64,000 bases of DNA from Meridianimarinicoccus sp. MJW13 (GCF_014901205.1 NZ_JACNMU010000001.1:372001-436000); one strand, 5' to 3'. Positions 1 to 8,779 are shown, counted from the first letter of the stretch. Translations and numbers: made by a program. The notes: generated from the letters alone by a model not told the origin.

Positions 1-74
1 CAGCGGAATTCGGCGGCCGCGACTGGTGGGGCAAGGGTTGCGGCCAGTCCGGCGGCAAGCATCAGGGAACGCAT
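1..74 (-). CDS. 5' end of a secreted protein gene (partial)
   Basis: Only the first 24 codons are in the window; the gene runs off the left edge. The start is ATG at 74–72. The visible peptide, MRSLMLAAGLAATLAPPVAA followed by AEFR, looks like a Sec signal peptide: a basic start, a hydrophobic alanine/leucine core and an alanine-rich cleavage region ending in AAA. It lies downstream of the solute-binding protein gene on the same strand, separated by a terminator-like hairpin, so it is probably a separate unit. The mature function cannot be told. Confidence 0.6.
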   Translation of the reverse strand, partial: MRSLMLAAGLAATLAPPVAAAEFR

Positions 75-208
75 GGTCAAATCTCCTCTGGTCGTCGTGG
101 CCGCCAGGCCGGGGGGCCAGCTTGGACATCCGGCGCACCGCGCGTCATCTCACGTCACCGTGAAGCCGTCTGCGGCAGCCGAAACGTCTTGGCGGTCAGA
201 AACACGTG

Positions 209-232
209 AAATCCCCCGTTGCCGGGGGATTT
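209..232 (-). terminator. Hairpin downstream of the solute-binding protein gene
   Basis: A perfect 9-bp stem (AAATCCCCC at 209–217 with GGGGGATTT at 224–232) with a 6-base loop. It lies 36 bases past the stop of the minus-strand solute-binding protein gene. The stem ends in a T run on the minus strand, and further Ts follow a few bases later. It fits a Rho-independent terminator with an imperfect tail. Confidence 0.6.
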
Positions 233-267
233 CGAACGGGATGTCTCCCGATTGGGCAAACGCCCTG

Positions 268-1845
268 TCACTCGATGGTGACGTATTTGATCTTGGGCTG
301 ATCTTCGGGATCGGGGTTGACCTTGACGTTGGCCTTGGCGCCCCAGTTCAGCACCTGGTGGTGGATCGGCAGATACAGGGTCTCGGCCTGCACCACGTCC
401 CAGATGTCGCTGATGGTGGCATCACGTACGGTCAGATCGGTTTCCGAAGCCAGCGACTGGATCTTGGCATCCAGTTCCGGGTTGGCATAGCCGGTGGCGT
501 TCCAGGATCCGCGATCATCGCCGCGGCTGTGGACCAGGAAGTTGAAGATGTATTCGCTGTCATAGGTCGGAACACCCCAGCCCAGCATGTAGAAATCCGT
601 GGTGCCATTGGCGATCAGCGGGAAGTGCTGCGCCTTGGGTTTGGCATCCAGGTTCACGGTGATGCCGATCTGGGCGAACATGCCCACGACCGCCTGACAG
701 ATGCCTTCATCGTTGATGTAGCGATCGTTCGGGCAATCCAGCTGGAGCGAGAACCCGTCACCATAGCCGGCTTCGGCCATCAGTTCCTTGGCCTTGGCGA
801 TATCGGTGGCAGGCACGGCGTCCTTCTCGGCGGTCCAGCCGTTGACGAAGGGCGGCGCGATCATGCCGGCGGGCTGCGACTGGCCACGCATCACCACCTG
901 CTTGATGGCGTCGCGGTTGATGGCCATGTTCATCGCCTGCCGCACGCGGGCGTCGGCCAGCGGGTTTGCGCCTTCCACGTCGTCACGCTCGATGTCGGCG
1001 GCGCCCATGTTCAGGCCCAGGAAGATTACCCGGTTCTGCGGCGCGGTGCGCACCTCAAGCCCGTCGGTTCCGGCCACGCGGCCCAGATCCTGCACCGGCA
1101 CGTCCTGGATCAGATCCACCTCGCCCGACAGAAGTGCCGCGACACGGGTCGAGGCGTTCTGGATCGGGGTGTAGATGATCTCGGTCACCTCCAGCGGGAA
1201 CTGGCCCTTGCCCCAATAGTCGGGGAATTGCTTGAGCACGGTCTTCACGTCCGGCTCGCGGGTTTCAACCATGTAGGCGCCGGTGCCATTGGCGTTCTTG
1301 GCCGAGAACGTGTCCTCGCCGCCTTCGAAGTCCTGCACCTTCTCGGCGTTGTTCGCCTTGGTCCAATCCTCGTCCATGATGAACAGGTTGGTCAGGTTGT
1401 TGGGCAGGATCGGGTTCGGCCCGTCGGTTACGAATTCCACCTGGTAGGGGCCGGTGGCGCGCACTTCGACGATCGAGTTCAGCAGCTCTTTCATGTCGCT
1501 GTCTTCGGTCTGGGCGCGCTGGAACGAGAACACCACGTCCGAACTGTCAAAGGCCGCGCCGTCGTGGAAGGTCACACCTTCGCGCAGGTTGAAGACCCAG
1601 ACATTGGGATCATCGGCCTTGGGCGCCCAGTCGGTCGCCAGCGCCGGTTCCGGGGTGCCGGTGGCATCGCGGATGATCAGCGGCTCATAGATCTGATGGG
1701 CGATCGTGTGGGTCGGGCCTTCGTTCTGGGCGTGCGGATCGAGCGTCAGGCTGTCGCCGGCGCGGGCCCACCGCAGGGTCTCTGCCTGCGTGGACAGTGC
1801 CGTGCTTGCCAGAAGCGCCGCCGCGAGAAGAGTCGTCTTTTTCAT
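268..1845 (-). CDS. ABC transporter substrate-binding protein, dipeptide/oligopeptide (SBP_bac_5) family
   Basis: A 525-aa periplasmic binding protein of the DppA/OppA family. These capture peptides, nickel chelates or related solutes for an ABC importer. The start chosen is ATG at 1845–1843, preceded by GGGAGCTC. It opens a clear Sec signal peptide (MKKTTLLAAALLASTALSTQA) followed by ETLRWARAGDSLTLDPHAQ, a typical mature N-terminus of the family. The frame is open for 84 more codons upstream, but that part has no signal-peptide character. Other family features are VWVFNLREGVTFHDG near mature residues 75–90 and the domain-II stretch DARVRQAMNMAINRDAI. No permease or ATPase gene is beside it inside the window, so the substrate cannot be named. 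Confidence 0.9.
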   Translation of the reverse strand: MKKTTLLAAALLASTALSTQAETLRWARAGDSLTLDPHAQNEGPTHTIAHQIYEPLIIRDATGTPEPALATDWAPKADDPNVWVFNLREGVTFHDGAAFDSSDVVFSFQRAQTEDSDMKELLNSIVEVRATGPYQVEFVTDGPNPILPNNLTNLFIMDEDWTKANNAEKVQDFEGGEDTFSAKNANGTGAYMVETREPDVKTVLKQFPDYWGKGQFPLEVTEIIYTPIQNASTRVAALLSGEVDLIQDVPVQDLGRVAGTDGLEVRTAPQNRVIFLGLNMGAADIERDDVEGANPLADARVRQAMNMAINRDAIKQVVMRGQSQPAGMIAPPFVNGWTAEKDAVPATDIAKAKELMAEAGYGDGFSLQLDCPNDRYINDEGICQAVVGMFAQIGITVNLDAKPKAQHFPLIANGTTDFYMLGWGVPTYDSEYIFNFLVHSRGDDRGSWNATGYANPELDAKIQSLASETDLTVRDATISDIWDVVQAETLYLPIHHQVLNWGAKANVKVNPDPEDQPKIKYVTIE

Positions 1846-2168
1846 TGTTTTGAGCTCCCTGTTTTTGTCGGGGCAGACTGTCACACCCATGGCCCCGCGC
1901 AAGGGGTGACCTTTCGCAAGGCAAAAAACGTTGGGTAACTCTGTGCTTTTCGTGTTCACAATTTCGTCATCTCTGCCCCGGACAGTGCAGAGACGCGCGC
2001 TTGCAGCTTGAAAAATGCGTGTCGAGGGCGCACCGGATCGCGGCGCACACGACCCCCGCCGGACCAGACCAGGCAGGCAGCCTTGCGTGCCGATCATCAG
2101 TATCGGATCGGCCTGCCGCCGGGTTTCCCCGGCGGCGGTTCAACCGATCATGGTTGTCGAAACGGGCC
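1846..2168. other. 323-base intergenic stretch
   Basis: This lies between the solute-binding protein start and the RraA-like gene end, both on the minus strand. It holds the presumed promoter region of the former; I see no strong -35/-10 pair. It also holds the palindrome described at 2106–2149. No credible short gene is seen. Confidence 0.6.
2106..2149 (-). terminator. Large palindrome downstream of the RraA-like gene
   Basis: The inner stem is GCCGCCGGG (2115–2123) with CCCGGCGGC (2128–2136) and a 4-base loop (GAAA on the minus strand). Outer arms GATCGG (2106–2111) and CCGATC (2144–2149) add to it. It lies just past the stop of the RraA-like gene. It has no T run, so it is either a Rho-type 3' end stabiliser or a weak terminator. 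Confidence 0.45.
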
Positions 2169-2897
2169 TCACAGCCCCTTTTCGGCCTTCCATTTCTCGA
2201 ACTTTTCCAGGTTTTCCGGCTTGGTGGCCGGATAGAGGCCGATGATCGTGGCCCCGGCCCGCACCTCTTCCAGAACGAAATCTTCGTACAGTTCCATCGG
2301 TCCGGCCTCTTCGGCGATCTGGTCGGCCATGTGGCGCGGGATCACCATGACGCCATCGCCATCGCCGACAACGATGTCACCGGGATAGACCGGGCAGGTG
2401 CCGCAGCTGATCGGCACGTTCAGATCGACCGCATGATGTTTGGTCAGATTGGTCAGCGCACAAGGGCCCGCAGCATAGACCGGCATGTCCAGCGCCGCCG
2501 CGCCATCGGCATCGCGCACACCGCCATCGGTGACAACGCCCGCACCGCCGCGCACTTCCAGCCGAGTCAGCAGGATCGAGCCTGCCGAGGCCGCCGAGGC
2601 GTCGCCGCGGCAATCCATCACCAGCACATGGCCTTCGGGGCATTGTTCGATTGCCTGCCTCTGCGGATGGTCGGGCTTGCGGAATTCGGTCACCTGGTCG
2701 GTGTCCTCGCGCGCCGCGATATAGCGCAGGGTAAAGGCCGGCCCGACCATGCGCGGCTTTTGCCCGCCCAGCCGCCCGACCCCCTGAACGAAGGCATTGC
2801 GGATGCCATGCTTGTACAGAAGCGTGGCGATGGTCGCGGTCGAGGTGTTGCGCAGCGTGTCCAGCGTACCGGACGAAACGGGAGCAAGATCAGTCAT
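2169..2897 (-). CDS. RraA-like / 4-hydroxy-4-methyl-2-oxoglutarate aldolase family protein
   Basis: A 242-aa protein of the RraA/HMG-aldolase (formerly 'dimethylmenaquinone methyltransferase') fold. Members with metal-binding residues cleave 4-hydroxy-4-methyl-2-oxoglutarate or decarboxylate oxaloacetate, while others bind RNase E. The diagnostic stretch GVVTDGGVRDADG, with the conserved Arg-Asp pair, is present near residue 135–150, followed by MPVYAAG and later GDGDGVMVIP. The start ATG is at 2897, 3 bases past the stop of the GntR regulator, so the two genes form an operon and the regulator probably controls this enzyme. A catabolic role is more likely than RNase regulation because of this pairing. 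The exact substrate is unknown. Confidence 0.85.
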   Translation of the reverse strand: MTDLAPVSSGTLDTLRNTSTATIATLLYKHGIRNAFVQGVGRLGGQKPRMVGPAFTLRYIAAREDTDQVTEFRKPDHPQRQAIEQCPEGHVLVMDCRGDASAASAGSILLTRLEVRGGAGVVTDGGVRDADGAAALDMPVYAAGPCALTNLTKHHAVDLNVPISCGTCPVYPGDIVVGDGDGVMVIPRHMADQIAEEAGPMELYEDFVLEEVRAGATIIGLYPATKPENLEKFEKWKAEKGL

Positions 2898-2900
2898 GGG

Positions 2901-3593
2901 TTATCCTTCGAAGAGTCGGTTCAATGCATTGCCAAGATGGGTGGCCATGGCTTCGGCAGCAGCGTCGCCATCGCCCTTGCGGATGGCGTCGCAGACACGG
3001 CGATGTTCGTCCTGCACCCTCACGAGACGCGGGGCTTCGGACATCAGAGACAGCGTTCGGTTGATCGTCATCCCTTGGGCGATATGCGGCCGCACCTGCT
3101 CCAGCCCGGCCACGAAAAAGCGGTTCTGGCTGGCGCGGGCGACAGCCATATGAAAGCCTAAGTCTTGCTCCATCCCGGTTTCGCCCCTGACGTTGGCGCT
3201 GTCCATGGCCGCGATCTCGGCCTCCAGTCCACGCAGATCGTCGCGTGTGCGGTTCTGCGCGGCAAGGCGCGCGGCCTCGGATTCCAGCCCGATCCGGAAC
3301 CTGAAGCACATCTGCAGATCCTGAATGCTGGTCAGGGGCGCTATGCGAGTGATGCGCTCGGCCGCGTCCTGAACATAGGCCCCGGAACCGCGACGCGAGG
3401 CGATCATCCCCTCCTCGCGCAGCCGCGCCAGCGCCTCGCGCACGGTGGGACGCGAGACCCCGTATTCCGTCGCCAGCGCGGTTTCCGAGGGAAGTTTCTC
3501 TCCGCGCGCCAGTCGCCCGGCCGCGATACCTTCGGCCAATTGCCGATAGATCTGGTCGCTGCGCCGTTCCGTGCTGTCGGATCCACCGTCCAA
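2901..3593 (-). CDS. GntR family transcriptional regulator, FadR/FCD subfamily
   Basis: A 230-aa regulator. The N-terminal winged helix-turn-helix (residues about 10–75) includes LPSETALATEYGVSRPTVREALARLREEG, of which GVSRPTVREAL is the classic recognition-helix signature. The remainder is an all-helical FCD ligand-binding domain with the expected Asp/His-bearing helices (for example the region with EQDLGFHMAVARASQN and HRRVCDAI). It is the first gene of a two-gene unit with the RraA-like aldolase. By family precedent it is a repressor released by a pathway acid. Its own operator should lie in 3594–3700, but I could not identify a convincing inverted repeat. Confidence 0.92.
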   Translation of the reverse strand: MDGGSDSTERRSDQIYRQLAEGIAAGRLARGEKLPSETALATEYGVSRPTVREALARLREEGMIASRRGSGAYVQDAAERITRIAPLTSIQDLQMCFRFRIGLESEAARLAAQNRTRDDLRGLEAEIAAMDSANVRGETGMEQDLGFHMAVARASQNRFFVAGLEQVRPHIAQGMTINRTLSLMSEAPRLVRVQDEHRRVCDAIRKGDGDAAAEAMATHLGNALNRLFEG

Positions 3594-3961
3594 GGTGCCC
3601 TGCCCCTACTGTTTCGGGGCTCACCCTATGAACATCGCCGCAATCAGTCAAACAACTTTACGATATGCCCGACAGATTTCAAACCTGTCACACAGATGCG
3701 CGGATCGCAGAACCGACACGGCCTTCGGCTCCGGGGTCTCGCCGGGCAAGAAGATTGAACCGAAGAAGGGCGCCCCCCGGTTCAGGCAACACAGGGGTAA
3801 GACAGGGGCAATCACGCCACCGGGACGGGCTGTGTCTGCGGCGTGGTCAGTCGGCAACCGACGGCGTTTGTCGCGCCGCAACCCGCACGAACCGAAGGGC
3901 GATAGCCACGGCGTGCCGCACCCGAATTATCGGGAGATTTCAGTTGGATATGGAAGGGAAG
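3594..3961. other. 368-base intergenic stretch between the GntR gene and tRNA-Arg
   Basis: No credible gene is present; short open frames here lack ribosome sites and family signatures. The stretch should contain the GntR gene promoter and operator at the left and the tRNA 3' trailer at the right. A partial inverted repeat, TGAACCG with CGGTTCA at about 3756–3785, encloses a GC-rich core. Part of 3718–3755 distantly resembles the dispersed repeat found at 8780 and 16481. Confidence 0.5.
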
Positions 3962-4038
3962 TGGCGCGCTGGGGAGGATTCGAACCCCCGACCCCTTGAT
4001 TCGTAGTCAAGTACTCTATCCAACTGAGCTACCAGCGC
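3962..4038 (-). tRNA. tRNA-Arg (anticodon ACG)
   Basis: A complete 77-base cloverleaf on the minus strand. The acceptor stem is GCGCTGG (4038–4032) pairing with CCAGCGC (3972–3966), followed by discriminator G and an encoded CCA. The D-arm begins TAGCTCAGTTGGATAGAG. The anticodon arm is CTTGA-CTACGAA-TCAAG, reading ACG. The T-arm contains GGTTCGAATCC. ACG with A34 needs TadA deamination to inosine to read CGN codons. No other tRNA adjoins it. Confidence 0.97.
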
Positions 4039-4095
4039 GTAGGGCGTCCTTCTAGTCGCGGCCTTGGGGGACTGCAAGCAAAAAAATGAAGTTTT

Positions 4096-5487
4096 CTACG
4101 CCGCCAATCCGCTTTCGCCGCGCGGCAGCGTCAGCAGGAAGACGGTGCCGCTGTCATCGCTGCTTTCCAGCGTCAGGGTGCCGCCGTGGCCGCGGGCCAG
4201 TTCAGCCGCGATGACCAGGCCCAACCCGGTGCCACCCTTGGTGAAACTGCCCTGAAACGCCTGAAACAGGGCCTCGCGTGCCTTGGGGGGCAGCCCCGGC
4301 CCGGTGTCGGCCACGGTGATGGTCCAGGCGGTTTCGCTTTCGTCGGCATGGACCGTCACGGTGCCGGGCGCCCCGGTGCTGGCAATGGCCTGCCGCGCAT
4401 TGCGCACAAGATTTCCCAGGATGCGCAACAACTGTTCCGAGTCGCAGCGGATGATCTGCGCGGGCGGCACTTCGTTGACATAGGTGATCGAGCCATCGGT
4501 GGCCGCGATGCGTTCATTGTCAAAGACCTCCTCGACCAGATCGTACAGCGGATGCCGGTCCAGCTTGGGCGGCGGCTCTTCGGCCTTGCCGAAGGCCAGC
4601 GTGGACTCGCACAGGTTGACCGCCCGGCTGATCGAATTGACCAGCTTGGGGGCGGCGCGCTGCACGCGGGGATCCTTGGACCGCTCCATGGTGTCGGCGA
4701 ACAGCTGCGCCGTGGTCAGGATGTTGCGCAGGTCGTGGCTGACCTTGGCCACCGCGCCGCCTAGCTGTGCCAGCCGATCCTTCTGCCGCAGGGCTCCGGT
4801 CAACTGGGTTTGCAGCGATTGCAGCGCCAATTCCGCGTCGCGCAATTCGCGCACCTTGGTGCGCGGGTTGATGATGTGGCGCACGTCTTCCGGGGCGGCG
4901 GCGTATTCCTTCATGTGGGTCACCACATGGCGGATCGGCAGCACCATCATCCGGCGCACGGCGAAGAACAGCAGCCCCGCCGTCACCGCCGAGATCAGGG
5001 CCGACAGCCACAGGATGCGCACGCCATAGTCCAGCATGGCCGCGCGCAGGGGCGCCGCATCCATCGTGACCTCGATCAGCAGGCCGGCCGCGCGGGTCGG
5101 GTTGCCAATCACGCGGATGATCTCGTTCTCGCCATTGAGCAATTGCATCATGGCCTCGCCGATCAACCGTGCGGGGGGCGCTTCGCGCAGGTCATAGGTC
5201 GCGGCGATGGGTGCGGGCAGCGGCGAGGACAGCATCAACTGCCGCATCTCGTTGCGGCGCAGCACGACGTTGTAGACTTCGGCGTTTTGCAGAAGCTCGC
5301 GCTCCAGTTCCGGCGCGATCATATCGTCGGCCAGCAGCACCAGCGAGGCGATCTGCGCCCGCTCCAGCCGCGCCAGAAGGTAATCCTCGCGGAACCGGGC
5401 CACGGACGGCACGAAGATCAGAACTTCGGCCAGCATCACGAACAGGATGGTCAGGACAAGAAAACGGCCTGATAGAGTGTTGAACAT
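4096..5487 (-). CDS. Membrane sensor histidine kinase
   Basis: A 463-aa inner-membrane kinase. The first transmembrane helix is at about residues 9–29 and the second at about 158–178, and between them lies a periplasmic sensor region of about 130 residues with no family match I recognise. After a short linker come the H-box (KVSHDLRN, His251), the N-box (GNLVRNARQAI, Asn363), G1 (DTGPGLPP, Asp394) and G2 (GTGLGL, about 419–424), so catalysis should be intact. The start is ATG at 5487. A frame extension would overlap the upstream gene, and MFNTLSGRFLVLTILF is a good membrane N-terminus. No response regulator is beside it, so it is an orphan kinase in this window. Confidence 0.9.
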   Translation of the reverse strand: MFNTLSGRFLVLTILFVMLAEVLIFVPSVARFREDYLLARLERAQIASLVLLADDMIAPELERELLQNAEVYNVVLRRNEMRQLMLSSPLPAPIAATYDLREAPPARLIGEAMMQLLNGENEIIRVIGNPTRAAGLLIEVTMDAAPLRAAMLDYGVRILWLSALISAVTAGLLFFAVRRMMVLPIRHVVTHMKEYAAAPEDVRHIINPRTKVRELRDAELALQSLQTQLTGALRQKDRLAQLGGAVAKVSHDLRNILTTAQLFADTMERSKDPRVQRAAPKLVNSISRAVNLCESTLAFGKAEEPPPKLDRHPLYDLVEEVFDNERIAATDGSITYVNEVPPAQIIRCDSEQLLRILGNLVRNARQAIASTGAPGTVTVHADESETAWTITVADTGPGLPPKAREALFQAFQGSFTKGGTGLGLVIAAELARGHGGTLTLESSDDSGTVFLLTLPRGESGLAA

Positions 5488-5518
5488 GCCCGCCCTGATC
5501 CTGGTCCGTGCCACGGTG

Positions 5519-6934
5519 CTACGGCAAAAAGCGCTGAATCGCCCGGACAATCCGCTTCACCGTCGGGTTTTCGAACAGCCGGGGAGAGAAATAGGCCCCG
5601 GCCGCGCGCTTTCCAGCTTCGCTCATGGTCGGATAGGGGGCAACCATATTCGTGACCGCGCTGAGTTTCAGCTTGTTGGCCAGCACCAGCGCCCAAAGCG
5701 CGATCTGTTCGCCCGCCTGTGGCCCGACGATGGAAACGCCCACGGGCCGCCCTTTCACCACCATGACCTTGGTCAGCCCGGTGGTCGTGCCTTCCGCAAT
5801 GGCGCGATCGTTGCCGGACAGGTCGAACCGGGCGACCTCCAGCTTGTCGCCATGCGCGGCGCGAGCCTGGGCCTCGGTCAGGCCGATCTGGGCCAGTTCC
5901 GGATCGGTATAGGTGACCCAGGGGATGTGGTCGGTGCGCGCCTTGGCCGGCAGCCCGAACAGGGCCGACCGGATCACGATCCCGGCGTGGTATCCCGCCA
6001 CATGGGTGAACTGCATCCCGCCCGCCACATCGCCGATGGCATAGACCCGGCGGTTCGAGGTGCGCAGCCCGGCATCCACGGTGATGCCCTTGCGATCATG
6101 GTCGATCCCGGCGGCTTCAAGGTTCAGCTTGTCGATATTGACCTGCCGCCCCACCGCCACCAGCAGGTGCGTGCCGGTGATCGGCCCTTTCGAGGTTTCC
6201 ACGGTGATCCGGCCTTCGAAGTCCCAGACCGACCCGGCCTCGGTGTCCTCCAGGATCTCGATGCCTTCACCGCGCAGCCGATCCAGAACGATGGCGGCCA
6301 GTTCGGGATCATCCTTGCCGAATGCCGTCGCGGCTTCGATCACCGTCACCGCGCAGCCCAGCCGCCGATGCGCCTGCGCCATCTCCATGCCGATGGGCCC
6401 GCCACCGATGATGATCAGATGCTCGGGACGGTCGCGCAGGCTGAAGATGGTTTCATTGGTGTGATAGGTGACGTCGTCCAGCCCCTCGATGGGCGGCACG
6501 AAGGGACGTGATCCTGTGGCGATGACAAAGCGGCGCGCGGTGATGCGATGCTCCCCGACCTCGACCTCGGTCGGCGAGACAAAGCGCCCGAAGTCGCGGA
6601 TGACGCGCACCCCCAACCCCTCGAACCGCTCCTGGCTGTCATGCGGGGCGATGGTGGCGATGGCGGCATCCACGTGGTCCTTGGCGGCGGCGAAATCCAC
6701 CTGCGGAACCACCGGGGTGACCCCATAGGCCGCCCCCTGCCCCATGGCATGGGCGCGTTTGCCCGCCGCCAGCAGCGCCTTGGAGGGCACGCAGCCATAG
6801 TTCAGGCAGTCGCCGCCCATCTTGTGGCCTTCCAGCAGCACCACGTCGGCGCCCATCTGGGCCGCCCCCGCCGCCACCGACAGCCCGCCAGAGCCAGCCC
6901 CGAGAATGCACAGATCGCACGAGATGGTTTCCAT
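5519..6934 (-). CDS. FAD-dependent disulfide reductase-like enzyme (dihydrolipoamide dehydrogenase/mercuric reductase family)
   Basis: A 471-aa flavoprotein. The FAD fingerprint GAGSGG is at 12–17. The redox-active pair GGDCLNYGCVPSK has Cys43 and Cys48, and a central NAD(P)H site appears as IIIGGGPIGMEMA. The C-terminal dimer domain is present, but where true lipoamide dehydrogenases have a His-x-x-x-x-Glu dyad (HPTxSE), this one reads YPTMSE, with Tyr in place of His. It also lacks the C-terminal Cys pair of mercuric reductase. It starts 2 bases after the TVP38-family gene (start ATG 6934, AGGGATC ribosome site). Such pairs are common in proteobacteria, and their joint function is unsettled. 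I would not call it lpdA. Confidence 0.85.
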   Translation of the reverse strand: METISCDLCILGAGSGGLSVAAGAAQMGADVVLLEGHKMGGDCLNYGCVPSKALLAAGKRAHAMGQGAAYGVTPVVPQVDFAAAKDHVDAAIATIAPHDSQERFEGLGVRVIRDFGRFVSPTEVEVGEHRITARRFVIATGSRPFVPPIEGLDDVTYHTNETIFSLRDRPEHLIIIGGGPIGMEMAQAHRRLGCAVTVIEAATAFGKDDPELAAIVLDRLRGEGIEILEDTEAGSVWDFEGRITVETSKGPITGTHLLVAVGRQVNIDKLNLEAAGIDHDRKGITVDAGLRTSNRRVYAIGDVAGGMQFTHVAGYHAGIVIRSALFGLPAKARTDHIPWVTYTDPELAQIGLTEAQARAAHGDKLEVARFDLSGNDRAIAEGTTTGLTKVMVVKGRPVGVSIVGPQAGEQIALWALVLANKLKLSAVTNMVAPYPTMSEAGKRAAGAYFSPRLFENPTVKRIVRAIQRFLP

Positions 6935-6936
6935 GG

Positions 6937-7671
6937 TCAGATCCCTTTCCTGCCGCGCAGCGCCTTCAGACCCATCGGCAGCGCCGCCAGCGCGCACAGG
7001 CCGAGGATCGGCAGCAGCACATGCGGCTCGAAGATCACGCCAAGGTCCGGGGTCGCGCCGCTGGCAAAGACCTCGCCCAGACCGGCGCCGACCGAGGTAT
7101 AGACCACCGCGCCGGGGATGATGCCCAGAAAGGTGGTGACCACGAAGCGAAAAAGCGGCACGCCCACCAGCGCCGGCACCAGGTTGGCCACGAAGAAAGG
7201 CACCGCCGGCACCAGCCGGATCAGGAACAGCATTTCCCACTGGTTTTCGTCGATGCCCGTCTTGATCCGCCCGACGGTGCCTTTCGAGGCATCCATCCGC
7301 GCCGCCAGCCGATCTCCCAGCCCCCAGCGCGCAGCCAGGAAGATCGCTGTTGCGCCAAGGGTGGCCGCAACGATGTTGAACAGCGCGCCGGGAAAGGTGG
7401 CAAACAGGAACCCGCCGGTCAGGGTGGCAATGGTGGCACCGGGCAGGCTGAAGGCCACGATCAGTGTATAGAGCGCGATGAAGGCCGCGACAGTGATGGT
7501 GTAGTTGGCGTCGCGGAACGCCAGCAGCGCCTCGCGGTTGGCCGCCAGCGCCTCGAAGCTGAGCACATCGCGCAGGGTAAAGGCGCCAACCGCAGCCACC
7601 GCCACGATCACCGCCAGCGGCAGCCACCGTTTCAGGGGACCAAGGTTTTCAGTCGTGGGAATGTCGCTCAT
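6937..7671 (-). CDS. TVP38/TMEM64 (DedA-like, SNARE-associated) family membrane protein
   Basis: A 244-aa polytopic inner-membrane protein. Hydrophobic segments occur at about 16–36, 50–90, 95–120, 150–190 and 215–240. The hallmark is the re-entrant region FSLPGATIATLTGGFLFA with the GGFLFG-like core, followed later by RLVPAVPFFVANLVPALVGV, matching the conserved R-x-x-P-x-x-P-F pattern. The start ATG at 7671 is preceded by AAAGGGCACC, which rejects the longer open frame to 7794. Family members are thought to act in membrane lipid handling or stress tolerance. It is transcribed together with the disulfide-reductase-like gene. Confidence 0.9.
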   Translation of the reverse strand: MSDIPTTENLGPLKRWLPLAVIVAVAAVGAFTLRDVLSFEALAANREALLAFRDANYTITVAAFIALYTLIVAFSLPGATIATLTGGFLFATFPGALFNIVAATLGATAIFLAARWGLGDRLAARMDASKGTVGRIKTGIDENQWEMLFLIRLVPAVPFFVANLVPALVGVPLFRFVVTTFLGIIPGAVVYTSVGAGLGEVFASGATPDLGVIFEPHVLLPILGLCALAALPMGLKALRGRKGI

Positions 7672-7839
7672 GCCGGTGCCCTTTGCCAACCCATGCCTTG
7701 GACATGCCCCCTTTGGAGCGGTCGCGGAAGCCCCTCTCACGGGCCCTTGATCTTCTGTAGGGGATTGTGAGCCGGGGCGGTTTTTCTGTAACAATCGCGG
7801 AAAGGGCGGAAAAACCCGCCAGATTTCCGGCCAGCGACG

Positions 7840-7868
7840 TTGACGGGCGCGGGATTAGGCTCTAGGAG
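7840..7868 (+). promoter_or_regulatory. Candidate promoter for rpmH-rnpA-yidD
   Basis: TTGACG (7840–7845) and TAGGAG (7863–7868) are separated by 17 bases, which places the start about 60 bases before rpmH. The -35 is good and the -10 is weak. Position and spacing support it, but it is untested. Confidence 0.35.
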
Positions 7869-7936
7869 CGGGGCTTCGAATTCCGATGCCCGCGAATCCC
7901 GTTCGCGGTCCCGCACAAGAAAATGGAGACGGCGCG

Positions 7937-8071
7937 ATGAAACGCACCTTTCAGCCCAGCAATCTCGTCCGCAAGCGGCGTCATGGTTTCCGCGCCCGTA
8001 TGGCCACCAAGGCCGGTCGCAAGATCCTGAACGCCCGCCGCGCCCGCGGCCGGAAGTCGCTCAGCGCCTGA
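7937..8071 (+). CDS. rpmH: 50S ribosomal protein L34
   Basis: A 44-aa protein, the usual length. The whole sequence [20 protein letters not shown]… is the canonical L34, ending [10 protein letters not shown]. The start ATG is preceded by GGAGAC. It is a late-assembling small protein of the large subunit. It opens the conserved rpmH–rnpA–yidD cluster, with rnpA 17 bases downstream. Confidence 0.98.
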
Positions 8072-8088
8072 GGGCGTTGGCTCCGTCC

Positions 8089-8529
8089 ATGACGGTGCCC
8101 GAGTTGACCGTGGAACAGCCTGATATGGCCGCCTCGCCTTGCGACGGCGGCCTTTCTGCCGTTTGCCATCCCATCCAGACCCTGCGCCAGCGCACCGATT
8201 TTCTGGCGGCGTCGCGCGGGCGCTATCGTGCCATGCCGGGATTTGTCCTGCAGGGCCGCAAAAGGCGGGACGGTGAGGCCGAGGGCGATGTGATCCGCGT
8301 GGGCTTCACCTGTTCAAAGAAGGTCGGCAATGCGGTGGCCCGGAACCACGCCAAGCGCCGCCTGCGCGCCTTGGCGCGCGAGGTGATCGCAGAACAGGGC
8401 AAGCCCGGCTGGGACTACGTGCTGGTGGGCCGCAAGGACGCCACCGCCCAGCGCCCCTTTGCCGAGATGCAGGGCGATCTGTCCCGCGCCCTGACCAAGA
8501 TCCACGCCCCTAAAGCCGCCCGCACATGA
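8089..8529 (+). CDS. rnpA: Ribonuclease P protein component
   Basis: A 146-aa basic protein that assists the RNase P RNA in removing 5' leaders from pre-tRNAs. The signature RNR-type motif is [20 protein letters not shown], preceded by the beta strand [11 protein letters not shown]. The N-terminus carries about 30 residues ([20 protein letters not shown]…) ahead of the family core [15 protein letters not shown], so the start is uncertain and an internal Met (residue 13) is possible. The stop overlaps the yidD start (ATGA), implying translational coupling. Confidence 0.95.
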   Translation: MTVPELTVEQPDMAASPCDGGLSAVCHPIQTLRQRTDFLAASRGRYRAMPGFVLQGRKRRDGEAEGDVIRVGFTCSKKVGNAVARNHAKRRLRALAREVIAEQGKPGWDYVLVGRKDATAQRPFAEMQGDLSRALTKIHAPKAART

Positions 8530-8747
8530 GCCCGCTGGCCCATGTCGTCGCTTTGCCGGTGCGCGCCTACCGCCTGTTGCTGTCGCCCTGGGTCGGCCAC
8601 GGCTGCCGATTCCACCCCACCTGTTCGGCCTATGCGTTGGAGGCCCTTGCCGCCCACGGGGCCATCAAGGGCAGTTGGCTGGCCGCCCGGCGCATTGCCC
8701 GCTGCCATCCATGGGGCGGATCGGGCATCGACAACGTCCCGGACTGA
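8526..8747 (+). CDS. yidD: Membrane protein insertion efficiency factor YidD
   Basis: A 73-aa protein. The family signature is complete: [31 protein letters not shown], then [19 protein letters not shown], with the conserved Cys residues. It is a peripheral inner-membrane helper of YidC-dependent insertion. It overlaps rnpA by 4 bases. In relatives yidC follows soon after; here three genes (hydrolase, ttcA, EAL protein) lie between. Confidence 0.97.
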   Translation: MSPLAHVVALPVRAYRLLLSPWVGHGCRFHPTCSAYALEALAAHGAIKGSWLAARRIARCHPWGGSGIDNVPD

Positions 8748-8779
8748 CCGCTTCTGACTTCTGGCAGTGCGAACTTCTT

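Noticed and set aside
73-1938. Plus-strand open frame of 621 codons across the solute-binding protein gene
   Set aside because: Antisense shadow; the minus-strand frame has a signal peptide and family motifs.
3648-4006. Short frames in the GntR–tRNA gap (77, 113 and 142 codons)
   Set aside because: No ribosome sites or motifs, and two run through the tRNA gene.
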